Assembly (NCBI GenBank): GCA_004802725.1
Contig: SGPM01000029.1
Coordinates: 62,001-126,000, forward strand
DNA from: Antrodiella citrinella
Lineage: Eukaryota > Basidiomycota > Agaricomycetes > Polyporales > Steccherinaceae
Direction of reading: 5' to 3'
DNA length: 64,000 bases
The notes under the pieces were generated by a model that worked only from the letters and a program-made list of their open reading frames with translations, was not told where the DNA came from and searched no databases. This document shows positions 11,308 to 21,381 of the stretch, piece after piece. Position 1 is the stretch's first letter. Every line of letters begins with the position of its first letter. A program made the position numbers and the translations under genes.

Positions 11308-12538
11308 ATGGCGTTACCTCCGTCCAATCCTCGCATTGGTCTTCCTTCTAGTCCTGCTCCTCGATCGCGGTCTCTGACCGCCAGAGTACCTAGACAGGAC
11401 ATCCCACCGAGGCCCGCGAGCAGCGCCTCAAACGAGAGACCGCGAACTCGAACACCTCTCCCCCCTCTGCCTACAATCCGAGGACGGCGGTCACTCAACG
11501 ATCTCACCTCGCCACCTCTACCGAGGAATCCTCGCGTGCTTCCTCCCCCACTGCCCGACCTTAAGCACCTTCATGCCATTCCTCCGCAAGACGCGGTTTT
11601 GGAGCCCAGGAGACCGTCAGAGGAGTCTATCGCGTCGCTTTCCTCTGCAGCATCATCCTCATACTCTTCCATATCTTCTTCTGCTTCCTCCTTGTTCAGC
11701 TCTCATCCTCCCTCGAGCTCCGCTTCCTCCACAAGCAGCTACGACGATGAAGACGATGTCTCAAAGGCTCAGCCGAACGGAGTCACGCCGAATCAGGCAG
11801 TAGACGGTCCAGGCCTGTCCCTGTGGAATCGCGTAGCTGTTGCTGCCGGTAATCTCACCGTTAGTGTGAGCAAAGCCATAGAAACGAACATAGTGTCGTG
11901 TGTGGGAGAAGGTGAGCTCGTCCGTTGCACTACATCGTAATGTCTAAATATAAATTCCGTTTCCAGAGACGCCTCCTGGTCACGAATCCCGCCTCACGCG
12001 GGCCATGAAAGACTACCACATATCCAAGGCTCGTGATCCTTCTGATCTACCTGAATGGTTGTTTGAAGCGCGAGACCGAGGTGCCCTCGGGCAGCTACGA
12101 ATTGCAAACGTCACGCCTGAGGATGAGTTTCGCAAGTCCATCGTTCCTCCACCTCGCGCTGCACCTGCACCACCTGTCCCAGCCCTCCCTTCCAAACCTG
12201 TCGACGTCGCGCCCCCTGGTATCATGGTCAGCCGTAATAACAGCGTTGCGCCCGTTCGCAGGCAGCCGTCTGTGGGCACGACTCGCTCCGCTCGTGTGCG
12301 ATTCGCAGAGCAGGTGCATCCAAGGCAGCAGCGTGCTGGGATGGAGAACGAGCGTCCTCCGATGCAACGTCCTGCGCAGTCTGCGAAGGATAGCTTCGCG
12401 ATGACCAGAACTGCTGCCGTTCCCCCGGTCCCTCGCAGGAAGGTCAAGTTGGCTGATGTAAATCTTAACGGGCGACGTCCGTCAGCTCAAGGGTTGCCTT
12501 CTGGCGTGAGACCACAACGGTCCCGAGTTGTTGTGTAG
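11308..12538 (+). CDS. MSO1-like Sec1-binding exocytosis protein (basidiomycete form)
   Basis: Two exons (11308-11911, 11967-12538) encode 391 residues. The N-terminal 170 residues are Pro/Ser/Arg-rich. A serine run with an acidic patch (SSYDDEDD) follows. The conserved centre is split by the intron: SLWNRVAVAAGNLTVSVSKA, then GEETPPGHESRLTRAMKDYH and ARDPSDLPEWLF. This block resembles the Sec1-binding region of fungal Mso1, which assists SNARE-mediated fusion at the plasma membrane. I recall the motif from basidiomycete proteins, but cannot confirm it with a profile search. The C-terminal half is basic and proline-rich. No membrane segment is present. If it is Mso1, its partner would be the Sec1/SSO machinery; an SSO-type syntaxin is encoded at 52.6 kb, though the distance argues against any operon-like link. 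Confidence 0.6.
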
Positions 12539-13677
12539 TTGTTAACGGCATTTTTGGAGTGTCAACTTCTTGCAGCTTTTCTTGTTCTTCGTATCCTTTG
12601 TACATATGTTACTTACGTATACTTTTTTCTTGATCAGGAGGCTAGGGGGGGGGGCTTAGTCGGAGAGGTGTATACATATATATGTTCGCTATTGCCCCGT
12701 ACAAGGCATGGTACCCGCGTTCTGATTCGGGATACACCGCCTGAGTGCACAATATGTTCTCGCTCCAAAGTTATGCTGGAGGCTGGACAATGTTACTTGA
12801 TGGTCGGGAGATGGTAGCGGTGCACAGTGCCGCCGCGTTGGAGACGTCGCGCCGACAAGTGCGCTACTGAATGTTAGTGAGTGGCTACTGTGTGATGAAG
12901 CATGTCAGTTGGCAGGCAGCAGGCTAACATTAGCAATGGCCGAAGGAGTGTCCAACAGCATGACTGGACAGATCCATCATTCAGAACACATTGCAACATA
13001 AACACGACCCAACCGGGATCAAAGGTACATATGCATCAGGGCTGATAGAAGCTGATTGGGCGAGTGCCTGTGGGGATGAGATGTTCTTGACATCAGTTCG
13101 AAGACGGAGAACAAGGTCGCGGGTGAAGCTACCTGAGGAGACCGACGACGCCATGGTCGTGATGGCAGTCGGTATCGAGGCTGCCGCCGTGGAAGTCGAA
13201 AGATTTAATTGGATTTACGATAAATGCCTCGTGAGAGGTTGCCAGACTCGGGAAGTCCGCGAGCGATGATTGGCCTGATCATCTGCACACAGTCCTTTTC
13301 CGGTTGTTCGTCACCATGGGAAGCGATTTCACACTCCGCCAACACTCCCGTATAAACAGCAATGCTCACGCTGATCGGACAGTTTTTCATCCTTCCTCCT
13401 TGTCCCCTTCCCCTCCCTTTTGCTTTCGTTCTCTTCTTTCCGAGTCGAGTAGATCTCCGACTCTTTCTCTCGGGGTACGTCGCTCGTAGTCGGTCTCCTG
13501 CATGTCCTGGGCTCATTCTCTCCTACAGATCACACACTCTTTGAAAGAGAATTATCTGCAAATTTCCTCTGGGAGGTTTCTTTGAGGCGCACAGTTCGCT
13601 TTCTTTCAGTCCGACGACATCCACATACCTCGACGGTTTAAGGTCAACTTTCCAATAAACTTCGTTCTTTTTGCACA
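12539..13677. promoter_or_regulatory. Upstream region of the cupredoxin gene
   Basis: About 1.1 kb holding the MSO1-like 3' UTR and the cupredoxin promoter. A TATAAA element sits at 13351-13356, followed by a strongly pyrimidine-rich tract (about 13380-13450) typical of highly expressed fungal genes. This would place transcription start near 13385 and give a 5' leader of about 290 nt. I see no convincing gene; the open frame at 12991-13269 has no recognisable motif. Confidence 0.45.
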
Positions 13678-15262
13678 ATGGTCTTCGTTGCTCCCTTCAT
13701 TGGTGCTGTCACCCTCTTAGCCAGCTTTGCTGCTGGTCTCCCTCGTCCCGATTCAGCAGTCGGTGATGAGGTTGCTGTCTCCGCCCCCAACGGCGTGATT
13801 TTGTCTGATACGCCTACCCCTTCGTAAGTTTTGCAGTTTAGCATCCTGTAGGTCGTCACCCTGATCATTACCTCAGGGCGTCCGATGCCTCGTGGTCCAC
13901 GACTCAGGCTTGGTACTCTGCTGCCACCACGGCTCCCGCTTACGGTGATAGCTATGCATCATCTGCTGCCCCTGCCTATAGCTCTGCTCCCCCTGCCTAC
14001 AGCTCTGCTGCCACGTGGAGCCCTTCTGCTGCCTCGTACAGCGCTGCTGCTACATGGAGCCCCTCTTCCGCTGCGTACAGCGCTGCTGCTACATGGAGCC
14101 CCTCTTCCGCCGCGTACAGCGCTTCTGCTACTTACGGATCTGGGAGCTCTAACTGGAGCAACCAGGATGGCTACAACTCTTGTGTTCAGCGTACGTTTAT
14201 TCCCAAGTTTTCGCCTCCGGAGTATTCGGTACTGATATGGACATTAGAATGTGTTGCGAGCTTTGGTGCTCCCTCGGCGATGTACACGCCCCCACCAACC
14301 CCGCCTACATCGACGTACGGCTCCAACGATTCCGGCTCTAGTGCAGGTGCTACTCACACCGTCATTGTTGCCCCGACTCAGGGTGTGCTCCGTTACGTTC
14401 CTTTCGCTGTCAATGCCTCTGTCGGTGACACTGTCCGCTACATCTGGGGCGCCAACAACCACACCGTCACCAAGTCTTCGCAGCTCGAGATTTGTAACAA
14501 GACCTCCGATGCGCCGTTCGCTTCAGGTGAACAGAACATTACCTTCACTTTCGATCAGATTGTGAACGACACCTCTCCTACGTTCTTCTACTGCGGTACC
14601 CCCGGTCACTGGTGAGTTTCCTCCATGACATTTGACTGTAGTGCCCTTCTGACTGAGTGAATAGCGAGAAGGGCATGTTTGGTATCATCAACCCTCCCAA
14701 TGTTGCCAACAACGGTGTCAGCACTTCCGTCGCCTCCCAGATGTCCAACTTGACCGCCTCCAACCCGTCTCTGTCTGCGATGAACTCTTACGTCGCCACG
14801 CAGACCACTGGTAACCTCCAAGCTAGCACTTGGGGTGAGACCATTGACTTGGCCGGCATGCCTGACTGGGCTTCTCCTTATGTTGCTGAGAACGTCTTGT
14901 ACGTGCTATTTTCGGTATATCAGTTCAGACTTGTGCTAACTTAGTAAACTAGGTACGCCCGTACGTTCATGGCGCAGAACCCCGACGTCATCAACCCGGA
15001 CGGTTCAATCAACATGAACACCAACGCGCCCCTCATGTTCCCCACCGATCTGTCTGGTGCCGCCGCTGTTGCCGCTTCTTCCAGCGGTGCGCTCGTCGCG
15101 CCGGCTGCCACCTCTGCCGTCTCTGCCGTCTCCGCCCCTTCCACGACACCTTCGTCTGCGGCAGGAGCTGCAAGCAACTCGACGAGCGGTGCTGGCAAGA
15201 CAGTTATTTCTGGTGGCGTGTTCGCAGTCGCTGCGATCGTTGCCTCGCTCCTTGCTCTCTAA
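13678..15262 (+). CDS. Secreted, GPI-type cupredoxin (plastocyanin-like) serine-rich protein
   Basis: Cell-surface copper protein of unknown substrate. Exons 13678-13823, 13877-14190, 14248-14611, 14665-14898, 14953-15262 give 455 residues. A signal peptide (MVFVAPFIGAVTLLASFAAG) precedes an Ala/Ser/Tyr/Trp-rich stretch with 13-residue repeats (YSAAATWSPSSAA). The cupredoxin domain follows. Its likely copper ligands are His in GANNHTV, Cys and His in FFYCGTPGHC, and Met in EKGMFG. The C-terminus is Ser/Ala-rich and ends in a hydrophobic tail (GGVFAVAAIVASLLAL), the pattern of a GPI attachment signal. Such fungal proteins are abundant in the wall and are often linked to development or lignocellulose growth; that role is not shown here. 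Promoter features (TATA, CT-rich leader) suggest strong expression. Confidence 0.9.
14002..14127 (+). repeat. 39-bp in-frame tandem repeats in the cupredoxin gene
   Basis: Two closely matching 39-bp units start at 14041 and 14080, with a diverged copy before and a partial one after. They encode 13-residue units of the YSAAATWSPSSAA type. The linker is Ser/Ala-rich and probably O-glycosylated. Confidence 0.75.
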
Positions 15263-15607
15263 GGTTCAGGTAGCTTCCGTTATGAGCGTTCAAAGAGGAC
15301 AATATTAGCCCTTCGGGATAGACTTCATCATACCCATCGACCACCACTTCACTTTTTGATGTGCAATCACTTATTGGATCCTGCTTGGGTGCTCGGACAC
15401 TTTTGCTTCTTTTTTTCACACAAGTTAGTTACATCGAGTTTGTGATCCCCGTTCATTTTGTCTTTTGATACTTTACAATCTCGCATGCGAGGAAAGGTCC
15501 CCACAATGCTTTTAGGTAGTCGCTGTTGCAATGCATCCAGGTCTGACACCACATCTTCTGGCTGTGTCTTCGAATGAGGTTATTGCTTGGATGGTTATTG
15601 TGCTGGT
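15263..15607. other. Convergent 3' region, no gene seen
   Basis: 345 bp between the converging stops of the cupredoxin and O-methyltransferase genes. It holds both 3' UTRs. The part near the cupredoxin stop is T-rich. No other signal was seen. Confidence 0.5.
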
Positions 15608-16477
15608 CTACTTCAGTAATGCGTACAGGAATCCGTCGTAGCCCTTCTCTCCGACCCAGGCGATGGTAGTTGCTTCAACATCCTTGTCGTCTTTGAGATG
15701 TTTCAAGAGCGAACGCACACCCTCGTTGCTGTCGTTCGTGATAGCTGGATCTGCGACAGTTCCTCTTCTGACGACGTTGTCCACGATCTGTAGGTTCCAA
15801 TTCAACGTCAGACACACAAGATCAGTACAGAATTTACTTACGACGACACCTCCTTTCCTGACAAGTCTTTTCGCCTGTAGAAAGTAGATCAAGCTGGACG
15901 ACTTGTCTGCGTCGATGAAAGCCAGATCGAAAGGCTGCTCTGGTGTCATCTTGGACAACGTTTCCTTCGCGGGTGCAACGATGATCTCGACCTTCGACTG
16001 GACTCCTGCGTTCTTGAGGTTGGCTCGCGCGACCTGTCAAATCAAAAGCATGTGAATTCGGACCACGCTACCGCCGCACTCAGGCTTCTGGGTCTGAACT
16101 GGGCGGATCGTTGCTTACCTCTGCGTACGTTTGCTCCAACTCACAGCTTATGAGCTTCCCATCCTCCGGTAGTGCTCGTGCAAGCCAGATGGTGGAGAAC
16201 CTTCATGGTACCATCAGATCACAGACGTAGTCATCTGGCGGAATTGCTGATATGCCACTCACCCTCCGAGCGTCCCTATCTCAAGGATACGACGTGCGCC
16301 AATAGTCTTCGCTATCAAGTTCAGATACTTCCCTTGTGAAGTCGTCACTTGAATAGAAGGGAGACCATGATCGGTGCTGTTCTTCAACGCGAACTCCAGA
16401 GTCTCGTCCGGTTGAGTCAGGAAGGAGTTGTGGAATTGGTCAGAGCGAGTCCAGTTTTCTTCGATGCTGATAGACAT
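15608..16477 (-). CDS. SAM-dependent O-methyltransferase (caffeoyl-CoA/catechol type)
   Basis: Class I, metal-dependent O-methyltransferase (family 3), cytosolic, acting on phenolic or catechol-like substrates. Four exons (16477-16263, 16200-16119, 16033-15842, 15787-15608) encode 222 residues, the usual family length. SAM-binding motif I is ILEIGTLGGFSTIWLA, spliced across the first intron. The metal/SAM acidic motif is DLAFIDADKSSS, followed by the strand KGGVV and IVDNVVRRG, where the metal-binding Asp and Asn sit. The substrate cannot be told from the sequence. A TATAAG element (minus strand, 16546-16541) lies 64 bp before the ATG, with a perfect hairpin just beyond it at 16581-16611. The gene is in the same orientation as kynureninase, 729 bp away. 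Confidence 0.9.
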
Positions 16478-17206
16478 GGTGTGCTGATTGGGAATTTAGG
16501 TCCAGGAGGTTGATCATGAACGACTTCGCATCTCGTTCCTCTTATACCGTCTGGACACCGCGATAGCTTAGTGTTAGCTTGTCTTAATTATACTTAGTCT
16601 ATAATTAAGACTAAACATGACTCAGGCTGCAACTAGAGCGATTACCGGTTACCTCCTTTGAAGTCCTTTCTGGACGGAAACAACTATTCGGCCGAGGTGA
16701 GTACCTTGCATGACGTCATTCGATCTGTTTTGTCGCGTTAAGGGCAGATCGGACTGATCTTTCTTCTTCAGCTGTCTGCCGGATATCGATGTTCAACATA
16801 CAGTACGGAGCGTCCGACGGAGGGTTCGTGGTTCGTGGCAGTGATCATGAACGTGGTGAGAGTCATCAAAACCGACACTCCCAACTACGACAACATGCTG
16901 ATTCCCGTTGGTCGTTCGCCACGGCCATCAGCTCGAATCTGTGCACCGTGCCTTTGCGGCGTATCGGACATTGTGCACCATATGTGTCTAAGACGGTAGT
17001 AAGACCTGCCAGTTCGCTACCCATCTCCTTTGAGGGCGATCTGAAGCTTTGCACGCATACTTATTACTGGATTTATACGCAAAAGGTCTGGCACCAAATC
17101 GTCAGTCGGTTTAGATCTAATACATCGCGCGGGCATTCATCGATATTAGTCAGTACAGGTCGTAGCATCAGATACATCAATTACACCTCTTCTGTTCGGC
17201 TTATAT
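16478..17206. promoter_or_regulatory. O-methyltransferase promoter and kynureninase 3' region
   Basis: 729 bp between two minus-strand genes. Contains a minus-strand TATAAG (16541-16546) and a hairpin (16581-16611). The remainder up to 17206 is presumably the kynureninase 3' UTR plus spacer. I see no gene in it. Confidence 0.45.
16581..16611. repeat. Perfect 12-bp inverted repeat with a 7-nt loop
   Basis: Arms GTCTTAATTATA (16581-16592) and TATAATTAAGAC (16600-16611) are exact reverse complements around CTTAGTC. The dyad is AT-rich and lies about 35 bp upstream of the TATAAG of the O-methyltransferase gene. It could be a dimeric regulator site, a cruciform, or the relic of a small inverted-repeat element. 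Confidence 0.8.
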
Positions 17207-18881
17207 CTAGATCCTGCTCTCCTTGACCTCCGACAGCACCTCATCTAAATTCCTCACAGCAAGGTCGATCTCGTCCCAGTTATTATACAGCGCAGAGGGT
17301 GCAAGACGGATGACGTCTGGCTTTCTTGAGTCCCCAATAACACCTCGGTGTCCCAACCCTTCCTGCACCGCCGGCATCACCGATCCACCCAACGGCAAAA
17401 ATACCAAAGATAGTTGGGAACCGCGAGCGGATGGATCTGAGGGGGTAATGATCGAGAATCCAATTTCCGAGTGTTGCGCTGCTTGCTCTGGAGGCACCCA
17501 GTAAGGACTCTGCTTCAGCGAAGCCTCCAGGTACCCGGTCAGCTTTAGAGAGCGTTCCCGCAGAGGTTGCATTCCTCCGGCGTCGCGGAATACTTCCAGC
17601 GAGCCGAGAAGTGAGACCACTGCTAGTACAGATGGGTTGGATTGTTGGAAACCTTGAGCTCCGGGAATAGCTTTGAACTGATGAGGCATGGCGAATCGAG
17701 TGGCCTGGTCGTGGCCCCACCAGCCAGCATGGCTAGACAAGTCAATTTGAGTAAGATAGGCTGCGTGAGAGAACGTGGAATTGCACGTACCGTATCGGCT
17801 GGCCGTCCCATTTGGAATGTATGAACAGACCACCGATTCCTCCGGGTCCGGAGTTCAAGTACTTGTAGGTGCACCAGACGGCAAAGTCGACGTTCCAATC
17901 GTGCAGCGACAAAGGCACATTTCCTACAGCATGAGCGAGATCCCAGCCGCAAACACATCCCTATCCTCAAGATCAGCATCAAGATGCCCAGTGGACGATC
18001 GTGTATGTTACCTGAGCTTGGGCCGCCTGTGTGATACGCTCTATCGGGAAGAACTGACCGGTGTAGTACTGCACACCGCTGAACAAGACCAACGCGATTG
18101 ATTGACCTTCTTTGCGAATCGTGTCCAAAATATCTTCTTCACGGATAGTAAATTCTCCTTCCCTTGGCGCCATCTCAATGATAGATTCGCTGGGAGAGTA
18201 TCCGTGAGCAGTGACTTGAGAGGCGAATGCGTACTGTAACATTGAAAGCATTAGTCGTGAACTTCCTACTTCAATCTGACACCGTACCTGATCGGAAGGG
18301 AACGCCTTAATTTCGCATAGGATCTTGAATCGGTCCTTTGTGGGTTTATAAAACGTGTTCAAGAGAAGATGAAGGTTTGCGGTTAAAGTACCCATGCAAG
18401 CCACTTCGGACTCCTTCGCGCCTAATACTACATTAGTTCCTGCAATTATGAATATCCTTCGAACTTACCGACCAGATCGGCGAAGATTGGGTGAGTTTTA
18501 TCTGCAATAGTGACCCACTCTCTACCAAATGGATGGTCAAAGTGTCCTTCGACGCCCCTGTATAGTGTTGTTAAGTAAGCGTTCAGCTGGAATCACGGAT
18601 ATACGACTTACCGTGTAGCCCAGGTCAACATTTCCTCGTTGACAAGCGTTTGTGAACGTTTTGCCATGAGACCCAAGGAGTTGCCGGCCAAGTAGGTGCA
18701 TGGACCATCCTCTGAATATACGGTGAGTACCACTGCCGTTCCATTCGGGATCCAACTCACGGAGTTCGTCCTTGACCTTGACCGCTTTCATTGTCTTGTT
18801 TGACGGTATTGTGAACTGATCGCGAAAGCTAGAGAGACTATCGTCCGAAGCAGACAGTCTGTATGACGAAGCAGGTTCCAT
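17207..18881 (-). CDS. BNA5: Kynureninase
   Basis: PLP enzyme that cleaves kynurenine or 3-hydroxykynurenine to anthranilate or 3-hydroxyanthranilate in tryptophan breakdown and de novo NAD synthesis; cytosolic. Exons 18881-18761, 18711-18612, 18557-18469, 18421-18288, 18233-18012, 17960-17791, 17732-17207 give 453 residues, close to the fungal norm. Motifs in order: [70 protein letters not shown] (Asp and His at about 229 and 232), and the PLP lysine in [13 protein letters not shown] (about residue 255). The C-terminal part includes AGWWGHD and ends in a substrate-domain segment with [13 protein letters not shown]. All splice joins keep frame. Divergent from the NEPRO/RMP1-like gene across 345 bp. 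Identification is secure. Confidence 0.95.
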
Positions 18882-19226
18882 GTTGGTTCGATACAATTAT
18901 CTGTGGAAATAGTCGTCGATCAGTGTTCCACAAATTATCGAGCTTACAGGTGAACTTGTTCAGGATTGACTCTATCAGAAGTGGTCTACGGATCTTATAA
19001 GTAGGAAGCAGTAGGAGCCAGTACACGATCGCACTGGGAAGATACGTGGTAAGTCTACGTGTCGGATACGTGGTCGAGCCGAAGCTGAACTTGCCACCGT
19101 GACTTTTAATTTTCCGTGACATCATGATGATGATCGTGGCCAAAGAGATCTCTCGGCTGTTGCCGAAACACGCTCAAACAGACTCCAGTCTCTTCTTCAC
19201 AACTTCTTCACCTTCCGCGTCCAAGA
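18882..19226. promoter_or_regulatory. Divergent promoter kynureninase / NEPRO-like
   Basis: 345 bp between two divergent starts, mixed composition, no unusual repeat seen. A short upstream frame begins at 19124 (ATG ATG ATG) on the plus strand and ends at 19351, overlapping the NEPRO-like start in another frame. It might act as an upstream reading frame. Confidence 0.4.
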
Positions 19227-20390
19227 ATGACACCGTACAACTCCCGGTCAGATTTGCCCAAACAAAACCATCCGTTGGTGGACACAGTCCTCAAGGACCT
19301 CAAAGTCTGCACCCGCCGTCTTCTTACTGCGGCCAATTCCCAGCGAGTTGAATTGCAAGTCTTGGATCAGCTATATTACAAAGGAAACAATCAGCATCGG
19401 ACAGCGCTCTTCTGGAATCGCATCGAAGAAACCAGGCGTTTTGGCAAACGTATGGAGAAGTTTGCAATTTACGACACCGTGGAATCTCTAAGGGTTTCAT
19501 TCTGGGGACCACGGACTTCTGTGACGTACGTGCTCTCTGCTCCTTTAGCCGCCGAGACTGAGTCCGAGGTTGCAGGCAAAAGAGCCTCAAGGGAGCGTGG
19601 ACCCATGTACCGGATCCTAAGGCAGCAGAGTTTGCTCTCGCCCGTATGAAGGCGTGCACGTCGCTTATTGACAAGGTATGGGAATCCAAGAATCTTTCCG
19701 TTCGGTATCTGTTTGACCTGGGACTCAGATGCGCAAATGTTTGACCAAAACGTATAAGTGCGTCTCACCGCCGCTCACACTGATGATACCAAGCTCAGAC
19801 GGCATTGGTACATTTAGTCATTTGAATTTAAACATGCAGACCGGGGCCTTTCTACAACTTATACTCACTTTGGCCGGAATTATCTCGCGTCTCGACATGC
19901 TTTTAACACAAGTTCGTGCCGCTATGAAACCAGCACAGGAGTCAACAGCCATTCTTTTGGTGATACTTCGTGCGGTATTTGTTTCGCTTTTTACTGACTC
20001 GGTCGACACTAACAACGCTCCGTTCTTCAGCCCGAGGCTCCTACAGCCAGCGAGGCAACCGACTCGTTAGATCTTGCAAGCCAAGTTCACGCGGTCGCGC
20101 TTGAGCGGGACGACTCCTTTTCTCGTCAAGCTCCTGTCACCTCTTCATCTGTTGGTGCCTTCAAACCAAGCCCTGTTCCTCGACAGCATGGCGATGAAGA
20201 GACGGACTCCCACCTCATCAGGGACACTGCTAGTATATCGTTCAAGTCGCTTCATGAAGTCAGTGGTGCTAGCACCGCAGGCCGGCGAAAGGCGATCGGC
20301 AACTTGGAACAATCGCGTCGGAAGCCGCCGGGACCACCTCGGGGGAAGAGAAAGAAACGCGATGAGATCGACGATATCTTTGGGTTATGA
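19227..20390 (+). CDS. Nucleolar NEPRO/RMP1-like protein (tentative)
   Basis: Five exons (19227-19525, 19576-19675, 19729-19757, 19818-19974, 20031-20390) encode 314 residues. The N-terminal helical region contains LDQLYYKGNNQHRTALFWN, with the R/K-x-x-NQHR pattern seen in proteins of the NEPRO / RNase MRP subunit RMP1 type. The C-terminus is basic and ends in KRKKRDEIDDIFGL, a tail common in nucleolar ribosome-biogenesis factors. A role in rRNA processing or nucleolar function is therefore likely but not proven. The middle part (ALERDDSFSRQAP, DSHLIRDTASIS) is low in complexity. There is no membrane segment or enzymatic motif. A 29-nt exon (19729-19757) is needed to keep frame. Family naming is from pattern recall only, with moderate certainty; being a real gene is much more certain. 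Confidence 0.6.
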
Positions 20391-21381
20391 TTATGTCTTT
20401 GGAATACATGTTGTGCGTATCATGCTTGAAAGTGTTATGCTCGAATTAATTCAGACGAGTCTTACACAAAGATTTCATTGACGTGCAGCACAGCCTTCAC
20501 GGCGCCGATTGCTGCGTTTGTTGTCACTGTTTCCGCTCGGATAAATTTCCGCTCAGAGCCGCATCTGCCAAGTATCTCTCAAAGTTTTGCCACGAACCTT
20601 GTGCAGCGATTCATAGTCCAGTACAATTGGAGCCACGGACTCCGATGGGACCGTCAAGTCCTCGGCAGAAGTCTCATCTCTCTGCGCGCACAAGTACGGG
20701 TGTACCTCGTTGGAAAGGCACGTCGTGTGCGTTCTGAGATTCAATAAATCAAGCTGGGGAGATGGTTAACGACTCTGCCGGCATCCTGCGATTCAAAAGT
20801 CGGACCCTGTGTCTACCGGTGAGGGTCGTCGTCTGAAGGATTTCGTACGCAGCTCAAAGTGGGGCACAATTTTTTACTCAGGCGAGCATCTGCAGATTTT
20901 CAAGGCCGAAAAAAATCGCACACCGTCGTGACATCCCTAGACTGTCACCGGTCTCAACGACATAGCGTGGAACGGCTGATGGTCCTGAGTCACAAAAGAC
21001 AAAATCCACCGAAGTGTCGCACGCAGACGCAGAATCTAGAGTAAGGGTATTGAAGGCGGCGAAGTGTGTATGACCGCGTGGAGATATTGATGTAATACAA
21101 ATATTTTGGATGACAGAACCAGATATCACTGGGGACGTTGAAGTTATGCTACATGAAACAACAGTGAAAGCTGGCAATTGCACAATTAGATCCGGGACTG
21201 AGCAACGGTGAAAGGCGAAGATAGGATTACAAATTCGAATGAGAAGTTTATGAAAGATAAGTTTGATAAAATGAAGGACGAAAAATGAAGGGCGGAAGTA
21301 CTGAGTTGCAGGAGTGAGAACGTTTGCTCGCGCCTCAACTGTCTTCGGTGATAATGAATGGCTGAGCTGAGAAGCTCACGA
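20391..21381. other. Convergent interval with unresolved coding fragments
   Basis: 991 bp between two converging stops. Several fragments on the plus strand look faintly coding: a Cys/His-rich stretch near 20483-20600 (CCVCCHCFRSDKF), a stretch near 20840-20930 (SSKWGTIFYSGEHLQIFKAE), and one near 21110-21210. They lie in different frames and I could not join them with confident splice sites. They may be a degraded gene or just 3' UTR sequence. Confidence 0.25.

Noticed and set aside
12013..12447. Antisense 144-codon frame over the MSO1-like gene
   Set aside because: Opposite the conserved TRAMKDYH coding block; the sense strand is clearly the coding one.
16581..16611. Hairpin as an insertion element end
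   Set aside because: No flanking target-site duplication or internal sequence is visible; left as a dyad of unknown origin.
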